Shown: positions 21,601 to 31,491, counted from the first letter of the stretch. The stretch is DNA of 64,000 nt from Pseudomonas spelaei (GCF_009724245.1 NZ_WNNK01000005.1:1-64000); one strand, 5' to 3'. Numbers and translations: made by a program. The notes: generated from the letters alone by a model not told the origin.

Positions 21601-23414
21601 GTCTGAGGGTATGGCAGGCCGTTGGCAGCCCCCCAATCCTTGAGGGCATCTTGCTGGGCGGCGTATTCAATATGGCGTTCTTTGGCAGAGATCGGCGCAA
21701 TGGCCGCTTGTAGCATCACGTCGGCGTAAGTCATCGTTGCAGTCGAACCGGGGGCCTTGGCTTCGAGACGCCCCACAGCGGTGACAAAGCTGACCCAACT
21801 ATGGGAACCGGGGGTTACTTTGTCGGGGATGCCCTCAACCAGAAACTCCGGGGCTCGGGTGGACAGCAATAGGTTGACTTGAAGCGCGGCCTTTTCGGGC
21901 GATGATGATTTGCCGGTGGAGACCAAGCCATCAACCAGGCCTTTGAAGATCGCTGATGCAGTCTTGCCGTCATTACTGGGGGCGGTCAGTGGAAAGCCCG
22001 CGACACTGAACTTTGAGGACGCACCGACGGTGTTCACCTGATCGCTCTGATCGACGCTCAGGGCTGCCAGTAACCAGTCGTTGACACTGCCTTTGACTGA
22101 CATCGTCTCGAACTTGGCCTGAATGGCTTTGCCCAATGCCTGACCCTTAGGCGATTGGATTAGCCTATCAAATACCCGCGGCGGGTTATGCAACTCTGAA
22201 GGCTCGAATGCCGTGCCTTGCATCAAATACTCCAGCACGTTCTTGAAGGGTTTCAGATCAAGTTCGCCGAACTTACCGTGCTTAAGATTAGCCTTCAGCT
22301 GCTGTAGGCTGGTGCTGTCAAGAGGGGTCGGCCATGCCAGAGCACCACCATAGTTGCCATAAGGTGGGCTTTTCGGTTCGGGGTTGAGGAGGGCAGCGGT
22401 AAGGTTTTCCACTTCCTGGCGATGGGTGGGAATATCCAAACCGTTGTCGTCCAGGAATTGCTTGAGGCTGATCTCACCCCAGGTGTTTCTATTATCTTTC
22501 GAATACGTGCTGTAGGGCTCAACCTGGAACTTACTCTTTTCCAGATGATCGCGAATCAGTGGCTCTACAAGGTCGCCGCTCTCCAGAAGAGTGGCTAAAT
22601 GCTTGAATTCACTGGCGGCGTTGCGCCGGGTATTATGGTTGCCCAATACCGCCTTCTGCCTGTCGAGTGCATCCTCGCTACGCACCTCGTGCAAACCTGA
22701 AAAATGCGCCATAGGGAGCTCCGGGAAGGCTTTATCGCGCTCCAACTCAGCCGCCCGCTGTTGGGCTGCCGGAACAGATAGTTGCTCCTTCTCCCTGTAG
22801 AAACGTTTCACCAGCCATAACGGTGCACTGCTGCTGCTTTCGGATAACGGTGGCTGAAAGGTAGAAAACCCGTAGCCTGCGGCGATGACTTTTGCGGCCT
22901 CCATGACAGGACCGTTCACTGCCGACCAGCGCTTGTCATCTTGCCCAACGCTTTGCACCTTCGGGTTGGAGCTAATGTGGTGCTGGACCTTATAGGAGAT
23001 GTGACCTGACTCGGGAGCGATTTTCACCGATCGGGGATCAGCGCTCACGTATCTCATCCATTCAGCAACATCCGGGGACTGCATGGCCCGTCCCAGTTGC
23101 GCCCACCATTGGCCAAACGTCGAGCTCGGCGGGATATTCTCAAGCATGAGCTGGCTGTCTTGGCTGGGAACCCCCGTCGTTTGAAGCAGCGCTTTCCCAT
23201 AAAGCACTGCCAGGGCGCTGTCTCCTCCTGCTCGGGTGTTTTCATCAGGTTCAGAAGAGATCGCAGTATCGCGCTTGTACCGGGTGAGGGGGGGCGGTTC
23301 GGTGGGAACCTGTGCAGAGGCACCATTCAAGGGCATTTGACGGGGTGTCTGAATAACGCTGTTGGACGTAATCATTGGTGGCTCATTCTGGTTATTGGGA
23401 CACCTGGGGAACAT
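18618..23414 (-). CDS. Giant effector-like protein 2 with C58-like protease and a second Cys-His module
   Basis: A protein of about 1,598 residues, the longest of three paralogues. The ATG at 23414 has a strong GGAGG seven bases upstream; a TTG eleven codons earlier is less likely. It has an extra N-terminal region of about 200 residues before the shared part: a GNYGGALAWP motif, SVNDWLLAAL, and a hydrophobic Ala/Gly block near 929-1010 with LIPLRSAIVNF, then WHTYNPITGEAYGP. A C58/YopT-like protease domain has Cys1227 in GQCAALS, His1316 in SPGHAMA and Asp1335 in YFYDPNHG. A further C-terminal domain shows Cys1437 in LICYEAS, His1514 in FGHTVYI and Asn1530 or Asp1535 in LFNTNSPD, consistent with another papain-like module. 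Base composition is visibly richer in A/T than the neighbours, hinting at transfer. Substrate and delivery unknown. Confidence 0.75.
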   Translation of the reverse strand: MFPRCPNNQNEPPMITSNSVIQTPRQMPLNGASAQVPTEPPPLTRYKRDTAISSEPDENTRAGGDSALAVLYGKALLQTTGVPSQDSQLMLENIPPSSTFGQWWAQLGRAMQSPDVAEWMRYVSADPRSVKIAPESGHISYKVQHHISSNPKVQSVGQDDKRWSAVNGPVMEAAKVIAAGYGFSTFQPPLSESSSSAPLWLVKRFYREKEQLSVPAAQQRAAELERDKAFPELPMAHFSGLHEVRSEDALDRQKAVLGNHNTRRNAASEFKHLATLLESGDLVEPLIRDHLEKSKFQVEPYSTYSKDNRNTWGEISLKQFLDDNGLDIPTHRQEVENLTAALLNPEPKSPPYGNYGGALAWPTPLDSTSLQQLKANLKHGKFGELDLKPFKNVLEYLMQGTAFEPSELHNPPRVFDRLIQSPKGQALGKAIQAKFETMSVKGSVNDWLLAALSVDQSDQVNTVGASSKFSVAGFPLTAPSNDGKTASAIFKGLVDGLVSTGKSSSPEKAALQVNLLLSTRAPEFLVEGIPDKVTPGSHSWVSFVTAVGRLEAKAPGSTATMTYADVMLQAAIAPISAKERHIEYAAQQDALKDWGAANGLPYPQTDAQMDTVRNAFNAQISELKTASETLNTPMPNTRDMALEQLRKALPDMDPELFDEKHITLQPPVRDLPGPYSILDLYRDGRSASGAPTASHDAFYSAFFTNGEKPYPSRFTSSTRAINIPEMLKAIKELPDISSIFKKCFSEYAHAMEKSIATQAKHLISQQPIHIRKNFEEGKITIVREDAIDYAVYSMAPTDIRRADNNLLIKTERNGSIHTYEIDLKQSRIIERMDLGDFQPGTLPLNHTHPNKRLVEVKSSTPDQYTPGLTDEKLGAPYIPDSFNSERTSYIADALVKNTNIRELQSEAMGLTTFDTEVPFYKKFNEFMLNLIPLRSAIVNFQQGNIGEGILDLSLDVLGFVVGVGAAAKGAKVLSAGASAFSKLVQGAKIVGRAAIGSLNPVDGFVDLAKSVFTLGKKGVNAATHKFKALIHSADYDLLSASKRFDASSIGTFKFNNELLEGPVVLTNGKWHTYNPITGEAYGPALKDFLPSARINTEDFGKWATADGPVKKVDEAVVNTWKKTVNTHRNGPEKNAFENGYHSGNPQTIRGFSRNMKAADVMKLAGNKGLTAEQIGMLVKKYDDIAYEFGRVGSARFIDNIEPRFGEVIPMPQVVYFSQTAQLSDGQCAALSRAMATAMAEGKEQILIKNMFTAAAFPTDPASRDFIAKLSKIQTQVGGQSAFHAGQPIRQLSIQDMVKELADATVSKSIMIDSPGHAMAAGVKIDGTSKTYYFYDPNHGLANFSSAEAMEKGLERLSRDKKLTPQYKTHSTDSNKLEFKVFDHDDTWQKKNSVFGSDVKKLYDAPITPSRTPHLSNAELKRSWETLQKAPGNQDLICYEASIRVGQAEKNLLPEVFDAVKASTNRRGGTNYSQNYLDIMGIKPDSLKTTFNPADITESGLLNFKHANEGGAFGHTVYIQKTNNNELFLFNTNSPDLDVAMIRNGNPPQISGAMTVYNLSDGKHKGLQDFLGGFNGKEGWQFAYTPASTLNANVQNLKP

Positions 23415-23650
23415 TTCATCCCCTCCGGTGTAAACCTTCGTACCCAAACCTCATGAGCGATTCCAATTCGCGAAAAACCAATGGTTTCAGCGTTTTGCCC
23501 TGCCAACGTGCCTGACAGGTAATAGCCACACTTATGTCATTACGCCCGAATCATCTCCTGTACCTTCGCCGTCAACAGATCACTCCGTTGCTCGGACTCG
23601 ATCTCTTTCAATGAGGCAAGGTAGCGAGCAGTTTTCCGCTTTTGCAGAGC

Positions 23651-24708
23651 TACAGACCCTGTTGCAGTGCCGGATCGTCGGGATTCTGCTGTTCCAGTTG
23701 CGCCAACAGTACCTGCACGTTTTGCAGCTGGCCGCTTTCCGTCCAGTAGTTGACCAGCAACACCCGTGCCTTGCGGTTCTCCGGGTGGCGCTGGACGATC
23801 TCTTCCAACTGACGCTGGGCGGCTTCCAGTTCCTGCTGGGCGTGCAGGGTGGTGGCCAGGTCGTAGCGGTAATCCTGATTGCCGGGTTCAAGCTCCACGG
23901 CCTTGGACAGGCCGAGCAGGGCGTATTCGCGTTCGCCATGGTGCAACAGCCACATGCCGAGGGCATGTTGCAGGTAGGCTGATTCAGGGTGTGCTTGCAA
24001 CTGGGCGGCCAATAATTGGCGGGAATCGTCGACCTTGCCTTGTTTGTCCAACAACTCAATCTGCGCCACAACGGCTGGCAGGTTGTCTGGCTCCAGGCGC
24101 AGAGCCTGTTCCAAGGCACTTTGCGCCTCTGCCAGGCGAGCGTTGTGAATGTACAGGCGTGCCAGTTGAATCCAGCCCTCGGCAGATTCGGGTTGGCCCT
24201 TGAGCTGCTTCTCAAATTCGTCGAGCACGCGTTGCAGCGGGCCGAAATACAAACCCAGGGTGTCGGGTGAAAGACCCAGCAAGGCGTTGGCGGCGGCAAA
24301 CCGTACGCTTTGTTCGGGATCTTCCAGCAAGGGGCCGAGCAACAAAGTGCGTTGGCCGCTGGGCACCAGCCCGACAACGCTGTGAATGGCTGCCTGGCGC
24401 ACCAACGGCGCTTCGTTGGCCAGGTCCTTGTCTGCCAGCTTCAGGGCTTGGGGGCTGGGGTAGTTCGGCAGTTCGGCATGTAGGGCCGCCCGGCGTACAT
24501 CGGACAAGTCCGGGCGTCCCAGTTGTTGGTACAACACCCGTGCGGCCCCTGGTTCGCCGTTACGGGCTTGTTTCAACGCCTTGGAATAGCCATGGGCAAT
24601 GGCTGGCGGCACCGCCACTTGAGCGGTGCGGGTGAAATACCAAGTGATCAGCACGATAAACAACAGGGCGCACAAGCCGATGATGGAGTAACGGCGAGAC
24701 TTTGACAT
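23651..24708 (-). CDS. Membrane-anchored TPR/HEAT-repeat protein
   Basis: About 352 residues from the ATG at 24708 (a TTG four codons earlier is also open). One N-terminal transmembrane helix (IIGLCALLFIVLITWYF) is followed by HEAT-like helices (LSDVRRAALHAEL, APLVRQAAIHSVVGL, EQSVRFAAANALLGL) and about five tetratricopeptide repeats from residue 150 to the end (GWIQLARLYIHNARLAEAQSAL, YALLGLSKAVELEPGNQDYRYDLA). Such proteins act as scaffolds on the periplasmic face. The stop at the end may be premature: an open, coding-like 35-codon tail lies in another frame just downstream (23540-23650). The bestrophin gene lies 75 bases upstream on the same strand. Confidence 0.85.
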
Positions 24709-24783
24709 GCAGGCGTCCAAAAGCTGGGCAGCTATTACAAAGCCATCAGCTTCGGTCAGACCACTCGATGTGTCAAACCCACA

Positions 24784-25677
24784 TCATGTCAGCACATAGT
24801 CCATAGGCTCCAGGGCCGGCGGCAGGTGGGTTTCGCCGAGGGCGGCGAGGATTTCCCGTTCCAGGGTGCGCACGATGGCATCGCAGGGCAGATCGTTTTC
24901 ATCGAAGCCGAACGGGTCCTCCAGATCATCGCCGATGGCATCCAGGCCAAAGAAGGTATAGCTGACGATGGCGGTGAAGAGCGGCGTGAGCCAGCCCAAC
25001 GGCTCAGCCATGGCGAAGGGCAGCAGAATGCAGAACAGGTAGATGGTGCGGTGCAGCAGCAAGGTGTAGGGGAAGGGCAGCGGGGTGCTTTTGATCCGCT
25101 CGCAGGCGGCCTGGACCTGACTCAGGCCCACCAGCCGGCTTTCCAGCTGGGTGTAGCGCCAGTCGCTGATGCGGCCTTGTTCGGCCCAACCTGAGCAACG
25201 GGCTCCGATGGTTTGCAGGACGCTGTCGGGCAGGTTGGGGTGACCAGGATCCACAGCGATCCACGGCTGGATAACGCGTGCCTCATCTTCCCGGCGCAGG
25301 TGCGCAACCAAGCCGTGGGCAAACCCGCACAAACCCCGGAGTACGCCGGCGCGCTCAGCGGGGTCGTGCAATACCTGGGTTTCACGGATCAGCGAGCGTA
25401 TCTCAATGATCATTTGCCCCAGTTGCTTGCGGCCTTCCCACCAACGGTCGTAGCAGGCGTTGTTACGAAAACTCATGAAGATCGACAGCGACAGGCCCAG
25501 CAACGTGAAGGGTGTGGCGTTGACCTTGGAGAAATACGCCGGGTGCAGGGTTTCCACCAACACGATCACCGACGCCAGCAGCGTGACCATCAGGCTGCGC
25601 ATGGCGATGCGCTTGGCAATCGAGCCTTTGAGAGAGAAGAGGATGCCGAGCAGCTTGGGTTTTGGACGGACGATCAT
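24784..25677 (-). CDS. Bestrophin-family ion channel
   Basis: A 297-residue membrane protein of the bestrophin (YneE) family. Visible features: a cytoplasmic N terminus (MIVRPKPK), transmembrane segments (LMVTLLASVIVLVETL, TLLGLSLSIFMSF), the conserved NNACYDRWWEGRKQLG region after the first pair, a hydrophobic C-terminal pair (FCILLPFAMAEPLGWLTPLFTAIVSYTFFGLDAI) and the acidic DDLEDPFGFDENDLP segment that forms the cation-gating clasp in the family. Bacterial bestrophins form pentameric channels. It precedes the TPR protein on the same strand and is divergent from the acyl-CoA operon. Confidence 0.93.
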   Translation of the reverse strand: MIVRPKPKLLGILFSLKGSIAKRIAMRSLMVTLLASVIVLVETLHPAYFSKVNATPFTLLGLSLSIFMSFRNNACYDRWWEGRKQLGQMIIEIRSLIRETQVLHDPAERAGVLRGLCGFAHGLVAHLRREDEARVIQPWIAVDPGHPNLPDSVLQTIGARCSGWAEQGRISDWRYTQLESRLVGLSQVQAACERIKSTPLPFPYTLLLHRTIYLFCILLPFAMAEPLGWLTPLFTAIVSYTFFGLDAIGDDLEDPFGFDENDLPCDAIVRTLEREILAALGETHLPPALEPMDYVLT

Positions 25678-25905
25678 CGGAGGGCTTCATCACGAGTGCA
25701 GGCCATCAGATTAGAAGCCTGGGGGTACAGCGTCCAATCGTCAGTGTCGACCGAGTGATCGGCCAGCTCTATGACCCAGGCCATTGGCCAAACCAGTCAG
25801 CCATGTTGAAGGCTTTGACCATTGTCCGCCGAGCGCTCTGGAGCGACTATTTCACCGGTTTACGTAGCCCATCCTGAAAACAAAAATACACAGGGATTTG
25901 AAGCG

Positions 25906-27570
25906 ATGCGTGATTACTCGACGGCCACCACTCAGTTCAACTACCAGCAAACGGTCGATGCTGCACTGTCCGGCAACCTGCAAGGGCTCAATGCCTGCGT
26001 CGAATGTTGCGACCGGCATGCGTTGCCGGGGCGTATTGCGCTGTTCTGGGAGGGCAAGGATGGCCGCAGCGCCACATCCACGTTCAGCGAGTTGCAGGAC
26101 CAGGCGGCGCGCTTCGCCAATTTCCTCCTGGCCCAGGGCGTCAAGCGTGGCGACAAAGTCGCCGGCCTGTTGCCGCGTACTGCCGAATTGCTGGTAGTGG
26201 TATTTGCCACCTGGCGTATCGGCGCGGTCTATCAGCCGCTGTTCACCGCGTTCGGCCCCAAGGCCATCGAGCACCGCTTGAGCAGCTCGGGCGCGGCCTT
26301 GGTAGTCACCGACGCGGTCAACCGGCCCAAACTCAATGAAGTTGCCGACTGCCCAACCATTGTCACCGTCGCCGGCCCCAAGGGCGAAGGCATTGTGCGG
26401 GGCGATTTCAGCTTCTGGGCGGAGCTGCCCACTCATTCCAACGTCTGCGAGCCGGTGCTGTTGGGCGCTGATGAGCCCTTTCTGTTGATGTTCACCTCCG
26501 GCACCACCGGTCCGTCGAAAGCCTTGGCGGTGCCGCTCAAGGCGATTGTTGCCTTCCAGAGCTACACCCGCGATGCCGTGGACCTGCGCCCCGAAGACGC
26601 GTTCTGGAACGTGGCCGACCCGGGTTGGGCCTATGGCATCTACTTTGGCGTGACCGGGCCCTTGTCCATGGGCCATCCGATCACCTTTTACGATGGTCCG
26701 TTCACCCTGGAAAGCACCTGCCGGGTCATCAATAAATACGGGATCACCAACCTCACCGGTTCACCCACGGCCTATCGGCTGCTGATTGCCGGTGGCGAAC
26801 AATTCGCCGGTTCGATCAAGGGCAAACTGCGGATTGTCAGCAGTGCCGGCGAGCCGTTGAACCCGGAAGTGATCCGCTGGTTTGCCGACAACCTGGGCGT
26901 CACCATCCACGACCATTACGGCCAGACCGAACTGGGCATGGTCCTGTGCAATCACCATGGCCTGGATCACCCGGTGCATGTCGGCTCAGCCGGCTTCGCC
27001 TCGCCGGGCCATCGTATTGTGGTACTGGACGATAACCATCAGGAGCTGCCTGCCGGTCAGCCTGGGATTCTGGCCATCGACCGCGACCAATCACCGATGT
27101 GCTGGTTTGCCGGCTACGAAGGGGGCAAGACCAAGGCATTCGTCGGCCAGTACTACCTCAGCGGCGACACCGTGGAGTTGAACCCTGACGGCAGCATTAG
27201 TTTTGTCGGGCGCAGCGATGATGTGATCACCACCTCAGGCTATCGGGTCGGCCCTTTCGATGTGGAAAGTGCGCTGATCGAACACCCGGCCGTAGTGGAA
27301 GCGGCGGTGGTGGGCAAGCCTTGCCCGGAGCGTACCGAACTGGTCAAGGCGTTTGTGGTACTCAGTCCGCAATACCGCGCCGAACCGGAACTGGCCGAGG
27401 AGTTGCGCCAACACGTGCGCAAGCGCCTGGCGGCTCACTCGTACCCACGGGAAATCGAATTTGTCAGCGAGCTGCCCAAGACCCCGAGCGGCAAGCTGCA
27501 ACGCTTTATTTTGCGTAATCAGGAAATTGCCAAGGTCCAGGCGGCGCAAGCTTCCTCGACTACGGCTTGA
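25906..27570 (+). CDS. AMP-binding acyl-CoA synthetase (fadDx-like)
   Basis: A 554-residue adenylate-forming enzyme; the ATG at 25906 gives the family N terminus, although the frame is open further upstream. Motifs: P-loop [13 protein letters not shown], the A4-type region [21 protein letters not shown], the [20 protein letters not shown] hinge region and the catalytic Lys in TPSGKLQR near the C terminus. It activates a short or branched carboxylate to its CoA thioester. It starts a five-gene operon with an SDR, thiolase, acyl-CoA dehydrogenase and enoyl-CoA hydratase, the same order known for PP_2213-PP_2217 in P. putida. Confidence 0.93.
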   Translation: MRDYSTATTQFNYQQTVDAALSGNLQGLNACVECCDRHALPGRIALFWEGKDGRSATSTFSELQDQAARFANFLLAQGVKRGDKVAGLLPRTAELLVVVFATWRIGAVYQPLFTAFGPKAIEHRLSSSGAALVVTDAVNRPKLNEVADCPTIVTVAGPKGEGIVRGDFSFWAELPTHSNVCEPVLLGADEPFLLMFTSGTTGPSKALAVPLKAIVAFQSYTRDAVDLRPEDAFWNVADPGWAYGIYFGVTGPLSMGHPITFYDGPFTLESTCRVINKYGITNLTGSPTAYRLLIAGGEQFAGSIKGKLRIVSSAGEPLNPEVIRWFADNLGVTIHDHYGQTELGMVLCNHHGLDHPVHVGSAGFASPGHRIVVLDDNHQELPAGQPGILAIDRDQSPMCWFAGYEGGKTKAFVGQYYLSGDTVELNPDGSISFVGRSDDVITTSGYRVGPFDVESALIEHPAVVEAAVVGKPCPERTELVKAFVVLSPQYRAEPELAEELRQHVRKRLAAHSYPREIEFVSELPKTPSGKLQRFILRNQEIAKVQAAQASSTTA

Positions 27571-27593
27571 TTCCATCTTTCAAGGAAACAGTG

Positions 27594-28361
27594 ATGCAAA
27601 TCGAGAACAAGGTTTTTCTGGTCAGCGGCGGCGCCTCGGGCCTCGGTGCGGCCACCGCTGAGATGCTGGTAGCGGCCGGTGCCAAGGTGATGCTGGTCGA
27701 CCTGAACGCCGACGCTGTCGCCACCCAGGCCGCCAAGCTGGGCGATCAGGCCCGCAGCACCGTGGCTGACATCAGCCAGGAAGCCGCCGCCGAAGCGGCG
27801 GTGCAGGCGACTGTTGCCGCCTTCGGTGGTTTGCACGGGCTGGTGAACTGCGCCGGTGTGGTGCGTGGCGAGAAGATCCTTGGCAAGAACGGTCCTCATG
27901 CGCTGGGCAGCTTCGCCCAGGTGATCAACGTCAACCTGATTGGCAGCTTCAACCTGTTGCGCCTGTGCGCGGCGGCCATCGCTGAGACTGAGGCGAATGC
28001 TGACGGTGAGCGCGGCGTGATCATCAACACCGCGTCGGTGGCCGCCTTTGACGGCCAGATCGGCCAGGCGGCCTATGCGGCCTCCAAGGGCGCGATTGCC
28101 AGCCTGACGTTGCCCGCTGCCCGGGAACTGGCGCGTTTCGGCATTCGAGTGATGACCATCGCGCCCGGTATTTTCGAGACCCCGATGATGGCCGGCATGA
28201 CCCCCGAAGTGCGCGAATCCCTGGCCGCTGGCGTGCCGTTTCCGCCACGCCTGGGCAAGCCGACCGAGTACGCCGCGCTGGTCCGGCATATCATTGAAAA
28301 CAGCATGCTCAACGGCGAGGTGATCCGTCTCGACGGCGCCTTGCGCATGGCCGCCAAATAA
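27594..28361 (+). CDS. SDR 3-hydroxyacyl-CoA dehydrogenase (fadB2x-like)
   Basis: About 255 residues; start ATG at 27594 after AAGGAA. It is a classical short-chain dehydrogenase of the type-10 17-beta-HSD/2-methyl-3-hydroxybutyryl-CoA dehydrogenase kind: NAD-binding [12 protein letters not shown], acidic Asp in [18 protein letters not shown], catalytic Ser in [13 protein letters not shown] and YxxxK in YAASKGA. It would oxidise a 3-hydroxyacyl-CoA in the pathway. The stop of the ligase gene lies 23 bases upstream. Confidence 0.93.
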   Translation: MQIENKVFLVSGGASGLGAATAEMLVAAGAKVMLVDLNADAVATQAAKLGDQARSTVADISQEAAAEAAVQATVAAFGGLHGLVNCAGVVRGEKILGKNGPHALGSFAQVINVNLIGSFNLLRLCAAAIAETEANADGERGVIINTASVAAFDGQIGQAAYAASKGAIASLTLPAARELARFGIRVMTIAPGIFETPMMAGMTPEVRESLAAGVPFPPRLGKPTEYAALVRHIIENSMLNGEVIRLDGALRMAAK

Positions 28362-28373
28362 GGAGTATTTGTC

Positions 28374-29567
28374 ATGACTACTAACCACGATCCCATCGTT
28401 ATCGTCAGTGCTGTCCGCACGCCCATGGGCGGCTTTCAGGGCGACCTCAAGGGCCTGACCGCGCCGCAACTGGGAGCTGCCGCCATTCGCGCAGCTGTGG
28501 AGCGCGCAGGCATTGCCAGCGATGCGGTGGATGAAGTGCTGTTCGGTTGTGTGCTGCCCGCCGGGCTGGGCCAGGCGCCCGCACGTCAGGCTGCCCTGGG
28601 TGCCGGCCTGGACAAATCCACCCGTTGCACCACCCTCAATAAAATGTGCGGGTCGGGCATGGAGGCCACCATCCTGGCCCATGACTCCCTGCTGGCTGGC
28701 AGCGTCGAGGTGATCATTGCCGGTGGCATGGAAAGCATGTCCAACGCCCCGTACCTGCTGGACCGAGCCCGCAGCGGTTACCGCATGGGCCATGGCCGGG
28801 TCATCGACCATATGTTCCTCGACGGCCTGGAAGACGCCTACGACAAGGGCCGCCTGATGGGCACCTTTGCCGAAGATTGCGCCGAACACAACGGTTTCAC
28901 CCGTGAAGCCCAGGACGCCTTCGCCATTGCCTCCCTGACCCGCGCTCAGCAGGCCATCACTGAAGGCAACTTTGCTGCGGAGATCGTTCCAGTGCAGGTC
29001 ACCGTCGGCAAGGAACAGAAAACCATCAGCCACGATGAACAGCCGCCCAAAGCCAAGCTGGACAAGATCGCGACCCTGAAACCGGCATTCCGCGAGGGTG
29101 GCACGGTGACGGCGGCCAATTCCAGTTCCATTTCCGACGGCGCGGCGGCGTTGCTGTTGATGCGCCAGTCCGAGGCACAAAAGCGTGGGCTTAAACCTTT
29201 GGCGGTGATTCATGGCCATGCGGCGTTTGCCGATGAGCCGGGCCTGTTTCCGGTTGCACCGGTGGGCGCGATTCGCAAGCTGATGAGAAAGACCGGCTGG
29301 AACCTGGGTGAGGTGGATCTGTTTGAAATCAACGAAGCCTTTGCCGTGGTCAGCCTGGTGACCATGAGTAAGCTGGAAATCCCCCACAGCAAGGTCAACA
29401 TCCACGGCGGCGCGTGTGCCCTGGGGCATCCGATCGGCGCGTCCGGTGCGCGGATTCTGGTGACACTGTTGTCGGCCCTGCGCCAGCAAGGGTTGAAGCG
29501 TGGTGTGGCGGCCATCTGCATCGGTGGCGGCGAAGCCACGGCGATGGCTGTCGAATGCCTGTACTGA
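28374..29567 (+). CDS. Acetyl-CoA C-acyltransferase (thiolase, fadAx-like)
   Basis: A 397-residue thiolase: nucleophilic Cys in LNKMCGSGMEA, the NEAFA box in LFEINEAFAVV, catalytic His in GHPIGASGAR and the second Cys in AAICIGGGEA. It cleaves a 3-ketoacyl-CoA, for example 2-methylacetoacetyl-CoA if the operon serves isoleucine-type substrates. It is 12 bases from the SDR gene with an AGGAG site. Confidence 0.95.
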   Translation: MTTNHDPIVIVSAVRTPMGGFQGDLKGLTAPQLGAAAIRAAVERAGIASDAVDEVLFGCVLPAGLGQAPARQAALGAGLDKSTRCTTLNKMCGSGMEATILAHDSLLAGSVEVIIAGGMESMSNAPYLLDRARSGYRMGHGRVIDHMFLDGLEDAYDKGRLMGTFAEDCAEHNGFTREAQDAFAIASLTRAQQAITEGNFAAEIVPVQVTVGKEQKTISHDEQPPKAKLDKIATLKPAFREGGTVTAANSSSISDGAAALLLMRQSEAQKRGLKPLAVIHGHAAFADEPGLFPVAPVGAIRKLMRKTGWNLGEVDLFEINEAFAVVSLVTMSKLEIPHSKVNIHGGACALGHPIGASGARILVTLLSALRQQGLKRGVAAICIGGGEATAMAVECLY

Positions 29568-29576
29568 GGAGCCTTT

Positions 29577-30704
29577 ATGCTGCCCAATGACGAACAACTG
29601 CAAATCAGCGAAGCGGCCCGGCAATTTGCCCAGGAGCGGCTCAAACCGTTCGCCGCCGAGTGGGACCGCGAGCACCGCTTTCCCAAGCAAGCGATTGGCG
29701 AAATGGCGGAGCTGGGCTTCTTCGGCATGCTGGTGCCGGAACAGTGGGGCGGTTGTGACACCGGTTACCTGGCCTACGCCATGGCGCTGGAAGAAGTCGC
29801 CGCCGGTGACGGTGCTTGCTCGACGATCATGAGCGTGCACAACTCCGTTGGCTGCGTGCCGATCCTCACGTTCGGCACTGACCAGCAGAAAGAACAATTC
29901 CTCAAGCCGTTGGCCAGCGGCGCGATGCTCGGCGCTTTCGCGCTGACCGAGCCCCAGGCCGGTTCCGATGCCAGTAGCCTGAAAACCCGTGCCCGCCTGG
30001 ACGGCGATCATTACGTGTTGAACGGCTGCAAACAGTTCATCACTTCCGGGCAAAACGCCGGGATCGTGATCGTGTTTGCCGTGACCGATCCGGCGGCCGG
30101 CAAGCGTGGGATCAGTGCGTTTATCGTGCCCACCGACTCGCCGGGCTACAAGGTGGCGCGGGTCGAGGACAAGCTTGGCCAACATGCGTCCGACACCTGC
30201 CAGATCCTCTTCGAGGACGTGAAGGTGCCAGTGGCTAACCGTCTGGGCGAGGAGGGCGAAGGCTACAAGATCGCCCTGGCTAACCTGGAAGGCGGTCGTG
30301 TCGGCATCGCCTCGCAGTCAGTGGGCATGGCCCGAGCGGCGTTTGAAGCGGCCCGTGATTACGCCCGTGAGCGGGAGAGCTTTGGCAAGGCGCTGATCGA
30401 GCACCAGGCTGTGGCGTTTCGTCTGGCGGACATGGCGACCCAGATTGCGGTCGCTCGGCAAATGGTGCATTACGCCGCGGCCCTGCGTGACAGCGGCAAG
30501 CCGGCATTGGTGGAAGCGTCCATGGCCAAGCTGTTTGCCTCGGAAATGGCCGAAAAGGTCTGTTCGCACGCCTTGCAAACCCTCGGCGGCTACGGTTACC
30601 TAAGCGACTTTCCCCTGGAGCGGATCTATCGCGATGTGCGGGTCTGCCAAATTTATGAAGGCACCAGCGATATTCAACGCATGGTCATCTCACGCAATCT
30701 CTGA
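29577..30704 (+). CDS. Acyl-CoA dehydrogenase (fadEx-like)
   Basis: A 375-residue FAD flavoenzyme of normal family length: [30 protein letters not shown], the [16 protein letters not shown] signature and catalytic Glu in [12 protein letters not shown]. It resembles short/branched-chain acyl-CoA dehydrogenases. In this operon it would convert the activated acyl-CoA to its enoyl form. Confidence 0.94.
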   Translation: MLPNDEQLQISEAARQFAQERLKPFAAEWDREHRFPKQAIGEMAELGFFGMLVPEQWGGCDTGYLAYAMALEEVAAGDGACSTIMSVHNSVGCVPILTFGTDQQKEQFLKPLASGAMLGAFALTEPQAGSDASSLKTRARLDGDHYVLNGCKQFITSGQNAGIVIVFAVTDPAAGKRGISAFIVPTDSPGYKVARVEDKLGQHASDTCQILFEDVKVPVANRLGEEGEGYKIALANLEGGRVGIASQSVGMARAAFEAARDYARERESFGKALIEHQAVAFRLADMATQIAVARQMVHYAAALRDSGKPALVEASMAKLFASEMAEKVCSHALQTLGGYGYLSDFPLERIYRDVRVCQIYEGTSDIQRMVISRNL

Positions 30705-30714
30705 GGAGCACTAG

Positions 30715-31488
30715 ATGAGTTACGAAACCATTTTGCTGGACGTTCAGGGCCGGGTCGGGCTGATTACCCTGAACCGCCCGCAAGCGCTGAACGCCCTGAA
30801 CGCGCAGTTGGTCCGCGAGGTGAACCAGGCGCTGGACAGTCTGGAGGCTAATCCCGAGATCGGCTGCATCGTGATCACCGGCTCGAAAAAGGCCTTTGCG
30901 GCCGGTGCCGACATCAAGGAAATGGCCGAGCTGACTTACCCGCAGATTTACCTGGACGACCTGTTCAGTGACAGCGATCGCGTGGCCAACCGTCGCAAGC
31001 CAATCATCGCAGCGGTCAACGGTTTTGCCCTGGGTGGTGGCTGTGAACTGGCGTTGATGTGCGACTTCATCCTGGCGGGCGACACGGCCAGGTTTGGCCA
31101 GCCCGAAGTCAACCTGGGCGTGCTGCCGGGCATGGGCGGTACCCAGCGCCTGACCCGCGCGGTGGGCAAGGCCAAGGCCATGGAAATGTGCCTTACCGGT
31201 CGTTTCATCGATGCGGTGGAAGCCGAGCGCTGTGGCATCGTCGCGCGGATCGTGCCGGCGGATGAGTTGCTCGAAGAAGCCCTGAAGGTCGCGGCGTTGA
31301 TCGCCAGCAAATCGGTGCCTATCAGCATGATGGTCAAGGAAAGCGTTAATCGCGCCTTTGAAGTCAGCCTGTCTGAAGGCGTGCGCTTTGAGCGTCGGGT
31401 GTTCCATGCGGCGTTTGCCACACAGGATCAGAAGGAAGGGATGGCGGCGTTTGTGGCCAAGCGCACGCCGGAGTTCAAGGATAAATAA
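30715..31488 (+). CDS. Enoyl-CoA hydratase (fadB1x-like)
   Basis: A 257-residue crotonase-family protein: the oxyanion-hole segment [26 protein letters not shown], and the Glu-bearing [16 protein letters not shown] segment. It hydrates enoyl-CoA to 3-hydroxyacyl-CoA, completing the beta-oxidation set encoded by this operon. The next feature downstream is a heptamer tandem repeat and a hairpin element, which probably ends the transcript. Confidence 0.95.
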   Translation: MSYETILLDVQGRVGLITLNRPQALNALNAQLVREVNQALDSLEANPEIGCIVITGSKKAFAAGADIKEMAELTYPQIYLDDLFSDSDRVANRRKPIIAAVNGFALGGGCELALMCDFILAGDTARFGQPEVNLGVLPGMGGTQRLTRAVGKAKAMEMCLTGRFIDAVEAERCGIVARIVPADELLEEALKVAALIASKSVPISMMVKESVNRAFEVSLSEGVRFERRVFHAAFATQDQKEGMAAFVAKRTPEFKDK

Positions 31489-31491
31489 CCC

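Noticed and set aside
27519..30185. Long open frame of about 888 codons on the minus strand opposite the acyl-CoA operon
   Set aside because: It is antisense to four well-supported genes; the long opening follows from the G/C-rich third positions and the product has low-complexity His/Gly content without any domain.
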